Assembly (NCBI GenBank): GCA_019420525.1
Contig: JAHZHA010000027.1
Coordinates: 1 to 64,000 of the forward strand
Direction: 5' to 3'
Source of the DNA: Bacillota bacterium
Lineage (GTDB): Bacteria > Bacillota > Clostridia > Peptostreptococcales > Anaerovoracaceae
Length of the DNA stretch: 64,000 nt
Part shown: positions 45,744 to 54,062 of the stretch, one piece after another
How the letters are laid out: each line of letters opens with the position of its first letter
Numbering within the stretch: position 1 is the first letter of the stretch
Notes under the pieces: generated by a model
What the model was told of the DNA's origin: nothing
What the model saw: the letters and a program-made list of their open reading frames with translations, nothing else
The model's database searches: none
Position numbers and translations under genes: made by a program

Positions 45744-47222
45744 TCAGTGATCGTAAACCTTATTACGGGACGGATGACAGTACTGGCGCAGGGAATGAAT
45801 ATTATCATCCAGCCAGTCTCCCCGCTCACACAGCCATTCCTTCAGCTGCCGGACAGCCTCATCCTGGCTGTAGACATTGCGTGAGACGGGTGTCATAGGT
45901 TCCCACTGGGTCATAGCTTCCTTCCATTTCTGATTATTGCGCTCCAGAGCCGGACCGAGAAATTCCAGAGTCTCGTCGATATAACTCATCAGGTATTCTT
46001 CCGACAGCACCGTGCTGCGCAGCTCTTCGTAGCGCTTCAGGATCCGCTCCACGAAATTCTCCGATTTACAGAGCATAAGATACAGATTTTGATCTACCAT
46101 TACAAAGTCGTACGGAGGCAGCGGATCGTCGGGATAATTGTCGCAGGAATTATTGAAGTCCCAGACTGCCATTTTATATTTTCCGGACATATCCTTGTAG
46201 ATATAAGTGGAATACCGGCCGGCGTCCGCATTGATCGAAAATTCGTTGATCAGAAAGTAATCGACAAAACTTTCTACGTCGATATAATTCCAGTAGCCGT
46301 ACTCGTCGGTATCGTAATCGTACGAGTAGAGCGCTTTTTCGAATTCGGCGTAATCCAGTTCGATCTCCTGGCGCATCTCCTCCGTCAGATTGGCGCGCTT
46401 CGGATAGCGGATCAGAATATCGGTGCGCAGCGTCAGCATGCGTTCCAGATAGGAGTAGATATCCCGGATGCTTCCCAGATTTTCTTCCGTGGTCCGGTCT
46501 CCCCGCAGCAGATAGCCGGAGATTTTCGTATTCTGTTCCGAATCGCTGAGATTGAGCCTGCAGTTTTCCCCGTCTGTAATCGTTTCGATCATCAGATAGA
46601 GGCCTCTGTATTCTCCGTTCAGAATCACCTCGCAGTAGCGCACATTCGGCGCCCACTCCATGATCTCTCCGGAAATGTTATACCACATATAGTTTCTTAC
46701 GAGAGATTTGTCCAGATAAGGTCCATACAACACCCACTCGTTATGGGCAGACATGCCCATGACCTCGGCGGGGGCATCTTCCCCTTTTTCGTTCACGAAT
46801 TTCAGCTGGTAAGGGCTTTTCTCAAAATAGCGCGACGCATGACCTCTGATGCGGATCTCCGTCTCCGTCACTAGAGCGGCCTGGTCCGAGGGATGATTGT
46901 TCCGGTCACTGTTATCGATGACAGAAAGGCTGGCGTTGATGACGTCTCTGCCGTCCGCTGCCAGCGAATTGATCGATTCTCCGAACGCATCTCGTTGCCC
47001 TGTGACCGCCCCTGGGATCTCCTGCCCCCGGGTATCTATGATGACCAGCGGAAGATGTGTACATAGCTCGCTGCCGTCGCAGTCGCATCCGGAGTCGGGC
47101 TGCCGGGCCGTCAGATGCTGATGAACGCGGTTATGTGTTTCCTCACCGCTCAATACGATAAATACCAGAAGGAGAAAAAGCATTCCGCAGAGAGCCAGCA
47201 CAGATGTAACTCGATATTTCAT
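45744..47222 (-). CDS. CotH-family kinase-fold protein
   Basis: A 492-residue protein with an N-terminal membrane anchor (VLALCGMLFLLLVFIVL). The CotH domain shows IRIRGHASRYFEKSPYQLKF, SLVRNYMWYNISGE, CEVILNGEYRGLYLMIETI and KMAVWDFNNSCDN with the metal-binding DFN-type motif. CotH proteins are atypical protein kinases, known in Bacillus spores for phosphorylating CotB and CotG. Here it is placed outside the cell next to DUF4956 and VTC genes, an arrangement seen widely in Clostridia away from sporulation. The substrate is unknown. Confidence 0.88.
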   Translation of the reverse strand: MKYRVTSVLALCGMLFLLLVFIVLSGEETHNRVHQHLTARQPDSGCDCDGSELCTHLPLVIIDTRGQEIPGAVTGQRDAFGESINSLAADGRDVINASLSVIDNSDRNNHPSDQAALVTETEIRIRGHASRYFEKSPYQLKFVNEKGEDAPAEVMGMSAHNEWVLYGPYLDKSLVRNYMWYNISGEIMEWAPNVRYCEVILNGEYRGLYLMIETITDGENCRLNLSDSEQNTKISGYLLRGDRTTEENLGSIRDIYSYLERMLTLRTDILIRYPKRANLTEEMRQEIELDYAEFEKALYSYDYDTDEYGYWNYIDVESFVDYFLINEFSINADAGRYSTYIYKDMSGKYKMAVWDFNNSCDNYPDDPLPPYDFVMVDQNLYLMLCKSENFVERILKRYEELRSTVLSEEYLMSYIDETLEFLGPALERNNQKWKEAMTQWEPMTPVSRNVYSQDEAVRQLKEWLCERGDWLDDNIHSLRQYCHPSRNKVYDH

Positions 47223-47251
47223 GAAGTACCTCTTTTTCTGGGATAAACAAA

Positions 47252-47944
47252 TCAGCTGCTGATCTCGTCATTCTGCATCACAAGATTACAGTATTCGATA
47301 TTTCCTATATCATAAATAGCATCCGTAATACTTTTTTCTCCAGAGTTCCGCCTGTTTCTGTCCATCTTATTTTTTGCACGCCGGCTCAGCTCGTAGATAA
47401 ATTCCACGCTGTCTTCCGTCGTATTTTTTACTCTCAGGGCAGCTTTTCTGTCATAGTACCGGAAGATCAACGCTTCCACTGTTTCCTCATTCATCCTGAC
47501 GGTGCGTATGATCAGTAAGAGACGGTCATCGTTTTTAATCCTTCCGAAAATCAGGAAAATCAGAAAAGTAAAAGCGCTCCCTGTACCCGCCGCCAGAAAA
47601 TCACCGGCGCCGCAGCATATACCGGCCACAATGGCCCAGAAAATATAGATCGTATCCCGTGAATCCTTAATCGCCGTCCGGAAGCGAACGATGGACAGAG
47701 CACCCACCATTCCCAGCGACAATGCGATATTATTTCCGATAACGATCATGACTGCTGTGGTTATCGTCGTGAGTGCAATCAGAGAAACGTTGAATTTCTT
47801 ACTATAAATACTCCCCTCATGAGAAAGCATATAGGACAGATAGATAAAAAACGCGATCACTGTACCTGCCAACATTCTCAGAATGATAATCCTGGGTTCC
47901 AGCTGCCCGCTGTTTTCCAGTAAATCCAACAACATACTTCTCAT
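47252..47944 (-). CDS. DUF4956 membrane protein
   Basis: A 230-residue protein with about four membrane segments in its first 130 residues (LAGTVIAFFIYLSYML, VSLIALTTITTAVMIVIG, AIVAGICCGAGDF). The polar signature SLGMVGALSIVRFRTAIKDSRDTIY (part) is that of DUF4956. A cytoplasmic domain follows. ATG at 47944 is taken as the start because the longer frame runs into the VTC gene. The family has no known function but consistently accompanies VTC-domain and CotH genes. Confidence 0.85.
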   Translation of the reverse strand: MRSMLLDLLENSGQLEPRIIILRMLAGTVIAFFIYLSYMLSHEGSIYSKKFNVSLIALTTITTAVMIVIGNNIALSLGMVGALSIVRFRTAIKDSRDTIYIFWAIVAGICCGAGDFLAAGTGSAFTFLIFLIFGRIKNDDRLLLIIRTVRMNEETVEALIFRYYDRKAALRVKNTTEDSVEFIYELSRRAKNKMDRNRRNSGEKSITDAIYDIGNIEYCNLVMQNDEISS

Positions 47945-47960
47945 AATTGACACCTTCTCT

Positions 47961-48656
47961 TTACAAACTAAATTTAAGACTGGCACTTCTTCCCAGGCAA
48001 TATTTGCTCACCGACAGCGCTGAACGGTCGGCATCGTTAATCAGAGCTTTTATGTAACTGAGAAGAAAACCGTTGTATTTCACTTCCAGAACCCCGTTGA
48101 AAGGATCCATCACAGGATACAGATTGAGCTGCGGAGAAAAAAGTTCAAAACAGCACTCGGTAGCCCGGATATCCCTGTCAAAAGTGATGCGTATCTTATT
48201 TTCTCTGGCGACGAAAGCTGTACGCCTGTACTCGATGACTGTCTTGGGCCGGTAGCATTTCCGGTGCATGAGGCCATAGCACTCCGCCGCAAAAGGATTG
48301 CTGTATCTCAGTAGATTATCGTAACGTCCCGCAGCCATCTCCTCAGCGTCTTTCCGGCTTATGCGCAGAGAACGTTTTTTCTGATATGCTCCCTCTTTCT
48401 GCTTCATTTCCAGCATGGCGAATTCCGAAGCGGGATCATAAATCCGAAGACGGATTTTCCGGCGGAGTTCGATACCGTCTAATTTTTCATGATAATCACT
48501 GTCGTATAGAGTGTCAAAGTAAAGTGAGCGAATAGAATATCCCTGTGATCCATTGTGTGCATCCTGAATCATTACCTTGCTCAGCTTTGCCGACAGCCTG
48601 TCCATGTCCGCCACTGTCATGAAATATTTTTTCTCCTGCCGATATACCTCGTTCAA
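47961..48656 (-). CDS. VTC-domain protein (polyphosphate-polymerase fold)
   Basis: A 231-residue protein of the VTC family. It has the basic tunnel motifs RQEKKYFM, RSLYFDTLYDSDYHEKLDG, LRRKIRLRIYD, LEMKQKEGAYQKKR, VIEYRRTAFV and FDRDIRATE, ending GVLEVKYNGFLL. In yeast Vtc4 this fold makes polyphosphate from ATP. The tunnel Arg, Lys and Glu residues look conserved here. The start is TTG at 48656 with TTTTGGAGG before it. No SPX domain is present. Whether it makes polyphosphate or another nucleotide-derived polymer is not known. Confidence 0.87.
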   Translation of the reverse strand: MNEVYRQEKKYFMTVADMDRLSAKLSKVMIQDAHNGSQGYSIRSLYFDTLYDSDYHEKLDGIELRRKIRLRIYDPASEFAMLEMKQKEGAYQKKRSLRISRKDAEEMAAGRYDNLLRYSNPFAAECYGLMHRKCYRPKTVIEYRRTAFVARENKIRITFDRDIRATECCFELFSPQLNLYPVMDPFNGVLEVKYNGFLLSYIKALINDADRSALSVSKYCLGRSASLKFSL

Positions 48657-48668
48657 CCGATCACACCT

Positions 48669-48715
48669 CCAAAAGAAGAAATGACCTACCTGAATGATAG
48701 AATCATTTCTTCTTC
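48669..48715 (-). terminator. Hairpin between the sensor operon and the VTC cluster
   Basis: AGAAGAAATGA and its exact complement enclose an 18-base loop, with four T's on the minus strand running into the VTC Shine-Dalgarno. It may partly terminate the sensor transcript or regulate VTC translation. Confidence 0.5.
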
Positions 48716-48760
48716 CTCATCTTTCAATCCATCCCAAATACAGATATTGTACATTTCCCG

Positions 48761-49123
48761 TCAATCCAACGCCAGTAAGTTCTCTGTCGCATGGTGAAAC
48801 AGGTTCTCCAACTCCGGCATCGCCGCTGCTGCTGCTGTCAGATCTCCTCTGCGAAGATCTTCTGTCATGATGCTAATCTTCTGGTAAAGCTCTTTCAGGG
48901 ATAGATTTCCCGTAAGCCCTTTGAGAGCATGAGCTGCTTCAAATGCCTGAGAGATGTTCTGTTCCTCCATCGCCTGTTTTAGACGGAAAAAATTATTATC
49001 TTCTGTAAAACGCAGAAGCATTTTAAGCATCAGTGTTTCGTTATTCATAAATCGGGCCAGCGCATCTTCGATATCGACTCCTGCTTCCTCTAAAAGTTTT
49101 TTTTCATCTCTTCCATCACTCAA
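48761..49123 (-). CDS. Histidine phosphotransfer (HPt) protein
   Basis: About 120 residues of four-helix HPt fold. The phospho-accepting histidine is in AAHALKGLTGNLSL. No ATG is in frame; TTG at 49123 next to AAGGAG and overlapping the upstream stop by eight bases is the best start. It would relay phosphate from the hybrid kinase two genes upstream to a response regulator. Confidence 0.82.
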   Translation of the reverse strand: MSDGRDEKKLLEEAGVDIEDALARFMNNETLMLKMLLRFTEDNNFFRLKQAMEEQNISQAFEAAHALKGLTGNLSLKELYQKISIMTEDLRRGDLTAAAAAMPELENLFHHATENLLALD

Positions 49124-50225
49124 ACACTCCTTCTGTTTTTCGGTAAAACCGGCGCAGCATTGGCTCTTCCTTTCTGAAATATTCCAACAGCTCAGGATTA
49201 AAAACCCCACACTGCCCTTCCAAAATCATTTGCATAGCGGTGTCAGCCGGCATAGCATCCTTATAGCACCTTTTGCTCACCAGAGCATCGTACACATCCG
49301 TCAATGAAACGATCTGCGTCCAGATAGGAATTTCATCACCTGCCAGCTGATCAGGATAACCACCTCCGTCCCAGCGTTCATGATGATGAAGAGCGATATC
49401 ATAGGCATAGTGATAAGCAGAATGCTCTCTCATTTGAGGTATCTGTGACAGAAGTTCTGCGCCCCTTACAGTATGAGACTTCATGAGCTCATACTCTTCC
49501 GGGGTCAATCTTCCCTTTTTATTAAGAATGGCATCCGGAATCGAAATTTTCCCCACATCATGAGTGATAGCCCCCATTCCGATCAGCATGATCTCATTTT
49601 CCGTAAGACCTTCTCCCAGAGGTGTTTCTCTCAGAAGGTGGCAGGTGATATCGTGAATCCGCCGAACATGCTCACCGGATTCATCACTTCGGAATTCAAT
49701 AGCTGCAGACAGCGCTTCAACCATTCCCATGCTCATATCCGCCATCTGCTGGGTCTGAATCAGCAACTGATCTCTCTGCCGTTCCACTTCAGCTCCGAGC
49801 CTTTGCCTTGCACGAAAAAGTTCGACCACGGAATTAACCCGCCGCCGGACCACATAAGGTACCACCGGCTTTAATATGAAATCCATAACACCCAGATCAT
49901 AAGCCTCTCTCATGGTAGAATCAGCCGCATCAGCGGTAATCAGAAAAACGGGAATACTGCCGGTCATCCCCCGTTTCTGAAGTTCGCGGAGCATCTCTAT
50001 CCCGTCGATCTTCGGCATCATCACGTCAAGCAAAATAGCACAAATATTATTTTGGTGTTCCAGCGCCGCAGCGAGACCTGCTTCACCGTCCGCTGCCTCT
50101 AAAATTCCGTATTCCGAATCAAATATATTCGCAAGAATCATCCGATTGATTTCCTCATCATCTACGATGAGAATATTTTCTTTTCTGGAATCTTCCAATT
50201 TCAAAGCCTCCTGTCTGTCACTCAC
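49116..50225 (-). CDS. Response regulator with HD-GYP domain
   Basis: A 369-residue protein. The receiver (residues 15-135) has LIVDDEEINR and phospho-acceptor Asp in ILLDVMMPKIDG. A linker helix leads to an HD-GYP domain at about 165-360, with GAITHDVGK as the HD pair and HHHERWDGGGYP as the GYP element. HD-GYP proteins hydrolyse cyclic di-GMP. The start GTG overlaps the kinase stop. Some HD-GYP proteins are degenerate, but here the main motifs are present. Confidence 0.9.
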   Translation of the reverse strand: MSDRQEALKLEDSRKENILIVDDEEINRMILANIFDSEYGILEAADGEAGLAAALEHQNNICAILLDVMMPKIDGIEMLRELQKRGMTGSIPVFLITADAADSTMREAYDLGVMDFILKPVVPYVVRRRVNSVVELFRARQRLGAEVERQRDQLLIQTQQMADMSMGMVEALSAAIEFRSDESGEHVRRIHDITCHLLRETPLGEGLTENEIMLIGMGAITHDVGKISIPDAILNKKGRLTPEEYELMKSHTVRGAELLSQIPQMREHSAYHYAYDIALHHHERWDGGGYPDQLAGDEIPIWTQIVSLTDVYDALVSKRCYKDAMPADTAMQMILEGQCGVFNPELLEYFRKEEPMLRRFYRKTEGVFE

Positions 50226-52786
50226 ATTTCATCCTGCCCGGATGGTTTCCGAGCACTTCTGCGTTCCTCCATCAATCTTATGAGAGTCTGCTTCAATATC
50301 TCACTGTTTATCGGTTTGGATACATGATCGTCTATCCCGGCCTGAGCAGTCCGGGCAATGTCTTCAGGAGACACATTGGCAGTCACCGCGACAATCGGTA
50401 CACTGCCGGCATCCGCTCTGTCCAAATGCCGGATAATCGCTGAAGCCTGACAGCCATCCATCACAGGCATCTGCATATCCATCAGAATTGCATCTACAGA
50501 ATAGGACTGCGCGGATTTAAATACCTGGACAGCTTCTTTTCCATTTTCAGCCGTTATCACATCTGCCCCAAACTGCCGTAGAATCTCAGTGATAATCTCT
50601 CTGTTGAGATCATTATCTTCTGCCACCAAGACAGTACGGCCGGTCAGATCTGCACTATATTCTTCTGTCCGTATACTGACTTTATCCTCTTCTATATCGT
50701 AACGTTCACATACCTCCAGAGGAAGTGTCACCGTAAAGCGCGAACCTTTCCCCAATGTACTTTCTACCGTAACCTCTCCGTTCATCTGCTGGACCAAACT
50801 CTTGACGATAGGCATTCCCAGACCGGTACCGGACACCGGATGTGAACGGAAAACTGTCTCTCGCACATAAGGATCAAAAAGGTGCTCCAAAAAACTCTCG
50901 GACATGCCGATACCCGTGTCTTCTACCACAATCTGATATTTACTATGCTGTTGAAAATCAAACTGTCTTGCCTTAAGACGGATAGAATCTCCGGAATTGC
51001 TGTATTTTACAGCATTTGAAAGAAGGTTATTAAGGATCTGAATAATCTTATTTTCATCGCCGATTACAACCTCATTCTGAAAATCTATGCTGGTTTCCAG
51101 ATGTTTTCCCTGCTCGTCTATTCGATCATGAAAAAGATCTGCCACCTCATTCAACAGCTTTTTTAAATTAAATTCCTTCTGATCCAGGCTATCTTTTACG
51201 GCTTCTGAACGTGAAAGTTCCAGAATATCATTGATCAGTTCCAAAAGCTGTTTGCCTGCAAACTCAATTTTTCCCAGATATTCTCCGACTTTGCCTATAT
51301 TACCTTCTTTTTGACTTTTTTCAGCCAATTCACAGCATCCGATGATAGCGTTGAGAGGTGTTCGCATATCGTGGGACATCCTGCTGAAAAATGCCAGTTT
51401 TTCTTCCGTGCCTTTACGGGCTGCATCCAGTGCATCCTGCAGAAGAATTGTCGCCTTCAGTTCACGCCTTTTTTCTTCGTCCACATCTCTGAAACACAAT
51501 ATTACTTCATCGGGAGCTAGTTTTTTGTTATAAAGAGTACGAATATTAACCCATCGGTATGTATCTCCAAATTTTCTCTGATAATCGCCACCGTAATCTG
51601 TCACGCCATCTTCGATCCGCTGCCGGATATTCTGCAGTGAAAAATTTTCTTTAAAAGCCTGATATACTTCTGGCTTCACCAAAAGCTGCATAGTATCTAC
51701 AAAAAAAGAATAATCTCCGTTTTCCGGAATTCTTTTTCCAAGATCCTGATACGTTTTAATTCCTTCATAGGTACCTGACTCTACATTAATTCTGAAAACA
51801 GCATGAAATGATTCTCCCAATATGTGAACTGTATCATCTGCCTTTTTCAACACACGGCTTTTAACCGCATCATGTATTGTCATAAAGGCCAGCAGAAGAA
51901 ACAATATGAGGGCCAGACCTGACATCAGATAAATAGTGGCATTCGGTTCTCCCATCAAAATAGACCTGGAAGGGATCATCATAATCGCAGTCCATCCATT
52001 ATCCATTACTCTGTGATAGATCCCGCAGGAAGACCCGTTCAAATCTTCCACAAAAGCATCATAATCCAGTAAAGAACCGTCAGAAATACCTTCCATTATA
52101 TTATCAACATACCCCTGCAGCTGATCTGCATCAACTACTCCTGCAGCATTTGCATAGATAAGAAGCCCTCCCTCATCGCACAAAAAATATGAACAACCAT
52201 CCGGCATCGTCTGTGCAGACTGGTGCAGATCAGGATTCTGAACAAAGATGTCCATAGCCACCACATTGCCGTCATGCTTTAAAGCTTGGGAAACAGTCAG
52301 AACTCGCTGACCGGTCACAGCATCTTTATATACGTCTCCCGACACAATTTGTCCCTGCGCTTCCACAGCTTGTAAATACCATGCAGTCTCACTGTAGAGA
52401 TAATCTTCGTCGCCTTCCCAGGGATTTGCTGCTACAATTTTTCCATCAATTACCGCATAAATATCCACCAAGTCCTCGCCGACAACCCCCGTAAACTTGT
52501 GATAGTAACCTTCCAGCCACTGCTGAATTTCCTCAAAGTCACTTCCATTTTCCAACATTTCATCGATGTATTGACCGATAACTATGAGGTTTCCTTCGAG
52601 ATCAGAAAGATTCGTTTCTTCTTCTTTCGCATAACTGTAAGTCAAAGCCATTCCCAGATTCTGAGCATTTTCCAGCAATTTATTGCGTACCAGAAAAATG
52701 GAGAAGATCAGAACAAATGATACGATCAAAAGAAGAGATATATTCAAAACAACATTATGCCTGTAAAAAAAATTTCGTTTTCTCAT
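50222..52786 (-). CDS. Hybrid sensor histidine kinase
   Basis: An 854-residue protein. A membrane segment at about 12-34, an extracellular dCache-like domain at 35-275 (VDIYAVIDGKIVAANPWEGD, SGDVYKDAVTGQRVLTVSQ), and a second membrane segment near 280-305 are followed by a PAS-like region. HisKA has SRMSHDMRTPLNAIIG, the ATPase domain NLLSNAVKYSNSGD and DTGIGMSESFLEHLFDPY. A C-terminal receiver has VLVAEDNDLNRE and ILMDMQMPVMDG. ATG at 52786, not the TTG two codons earlier, has a well-placed AGGTG. It heads an operon with the HD-GYP regulator and HPt, so an external signal should adjust c-di-GMP. Confidence 0.9.
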   Translation of the reverse strand: MRKRNFFYRHNVVLNISLLLIVSFVLIFSIFLVRNKLLENAQNLGMALTYSYAKEEETNLSDLEGNLIVIGQYIDEMLENGSDFEEIQQWLEGYYHKFTGVVGEDLVDIYAVIDGKIVAANPWEGDEDYLYSETAWYLQAVEAQGQIVSGDVYKDAVTGQRVLTVSQALKHDGNVVAMDIFVQNPDLHQSAQTMPDGCSYFLCDEGGLLIYANAAGVVDADQLQGYVDNIMEGISDGSLLDYDAFVEDLNGSSCGIYHRVMDNGWTAIMMIPSRSILMGEPNATIYLMSGLALILFLLLAFMTIHDAVKSRVLKKADDTVHILGESFHAVFRINVESGTYEGIKTYQDLGKRIPENGDYSFFVDTMQLLVKPEVYQAFKENFSLQNIRQRIEDGVTDYGGDYQRKFGDTYRWVNIRTLYNKKLAPDEVILCFRDVDEEKRRELKATILLQDALDAARKGTEEKLAFFSRMSHDMRTPLNAIIGCCELAEKSQKEGNIGKVGEYLGKIEFAGKQLLELINDILELSRSEAVKDSLDQKEFNLKKLLNEVADLFHDRIDEQGKHLETSIDFQNEVVIGDENKIIQILNNLLSNAVKYSNSGDSIRLKARQFDFQQHSKYQIVVEDTGIGMSESFLEHLFDPYVRETVFRSHPVSGTGLGMPIVKSLVQQMNGEVTVESTLGKGSRFTVTLPLEVCERYDIEEDKVSIRTEEYSADLTGRTVLVAEDNDLNREIITEILRQFGADVITAENGKEAVQVFKSAQSYSVDAILMDMQMPVMDGCQASAIIRHLDRADAGSVPIVAVTANVSPEDIARTAQAGIDDHVSKPINSEILKQTLIRLMEERRSARKPSGQDEM

Positions 52787-52827
52787 GTACAAACACCTAT
52801 CCAGGAATTTTCATCGTTTCTGCGGAT

Positions 52828-53578
52828 TTATTTTTTAATTTCAGATTCATACTCTGGATCCATTCTGTGAGGCTTTCCACAACAGTCATTCTTCTCATAA
52901 AAAGACTTTTTCTCCTTATACATTTTCATTTCCGCCTCCCAAATAAGTTTTTCTATATCCACACTGCCGCCTTTTTGTCCAGCTAATCCCATCGATATAT
53001 GATAACCTTCCGTTTCCACGAAATGACATACCTCATTTAGACGATCTGTAATCGAATCTTTTCCTGCACCGGTTTTTCCAAAATATAATAACAATATACA
53101 GCAGAGTGATGACAGTGGCCACAGTGCCCATAATGAGGATGACCACGTTGATATCTTTTACGCTGGCGAAAGCCACACTCTCTGGTACAGTAAGCTGTAT
53201 AGATCAGTTATTGATATCTGCCGGCTGATAACGAGTATAATAATATTCATCTGCCTTGCTGGAAAAAAGACATAATAACCTGATCTGCCGCTGATGAATT
53301 TAGTTTTTTTCTATTTCATCACGATTCGTAATTTTTTCTGAAACCAGCGTTCCTGAGATAAGTTCCAAATTTTCCCGATTTGATTCTATAAAACGCTGCA
53401 GAGCATCTGAGGCATCTTCTGCAACGCTTTCCATTTCAGAATAACAATCTTCCATCGTCATTTTCTAAAAAACATGCGTGGTGAACACATAACAGCTGCC
53501 CAACAGAAAAATCAATAACAATGACAAGAGAATATTGCTATGAAATTCTTTCTTTATTTTACGCTTTATATACAGCAA
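52828..53578 (-). pseudogene. Decayed membrane diguanylate cyclase
   Basis: A TTG at 53578 after AGGAGG begins a membrane segment (ILLSLLLIFLLGSCYVF). The frame then meets TAG at 53467-53465 and continues as a helical sensor (MEDCYSEMESVAEDASDALQ) to another stop near 53300. Further on are a second membrane segment (INVVILIMGTVATVITLLYI) and, in another frame, the end of a GGDEF domain (YHISMGLAG, LIWEAEMKMYKEKK). The GGDEF motif itself is missing, so there is an internal deletion as well as stops. It sits directly before the hybrid kinase operon. Confidence 0.7.
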
Positions 53579-53584
53579 CTAGTC

Positions 53585-54010
53585 ACCTCCTACCTCACTT
53601 TACGGCAGTTTTCTGATGTAAGCTGTCGTTTATCACATGATGATCTTCATATGAAATAAGAGTGGAGGAAATATCCTTCCGAGAATGAAAAGCGATTGTT
53701 GTCTGCTATATCCCGCATCCCTTAAACTGTGCCGGCTAAAACAGAAAACATTTCCCTCTCGCCTGACTCTTTCTGAATATTAATTATATATAAGTTATAT
53801 TCTCCTTTCAAGGTAGGAAAAAACGCTCACTCACTAAGAATTTCAGTTGTTTTGCCGTATTCATTTATAAATTAAGTCCATCTAAATATAATACAAAATA
53901 GATTTTATGTATGTATATAATAGAATCAAGATCGTAAAAAATATTTATTTGGCATAAATGTCGGAATTCATAAAATTCAATTGAATCTGCAGATCTCACT
54001 TCCAGTAATC
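53585..54010. other. AT-rich gap between the cyclase remnant and the SLH protein
   Basis: No coding frame with a ribosome-binding site was found. A possible c-di-GMP riboswitch was looked for and not recognised. Confidence 0.5.
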
Positions 54011-54011
54011 A

Positions 54012-54046
54012 CAAAAACTGCCGCAGGATTAAACTCCTGCGGCAGT
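54012..54046 (-). terminator. Terminator after the SLH/aerolysin-like gene
   Basis: CTGCCGCAGGA and TCCTGCGGCAG form a perfect 11-base stem with a six-base loop. Five T's follow on the minus strand. Confidence 0.85.
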
Positions 54047-54062
54047 CTGAGATCAGAATAAA

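Noticed and set aside
53600..53820. c-di-GMP riboswitch upstream of the cyclase remnant
   Set aside because: The conserved GEMM-I blocks were not found on the minus strand.
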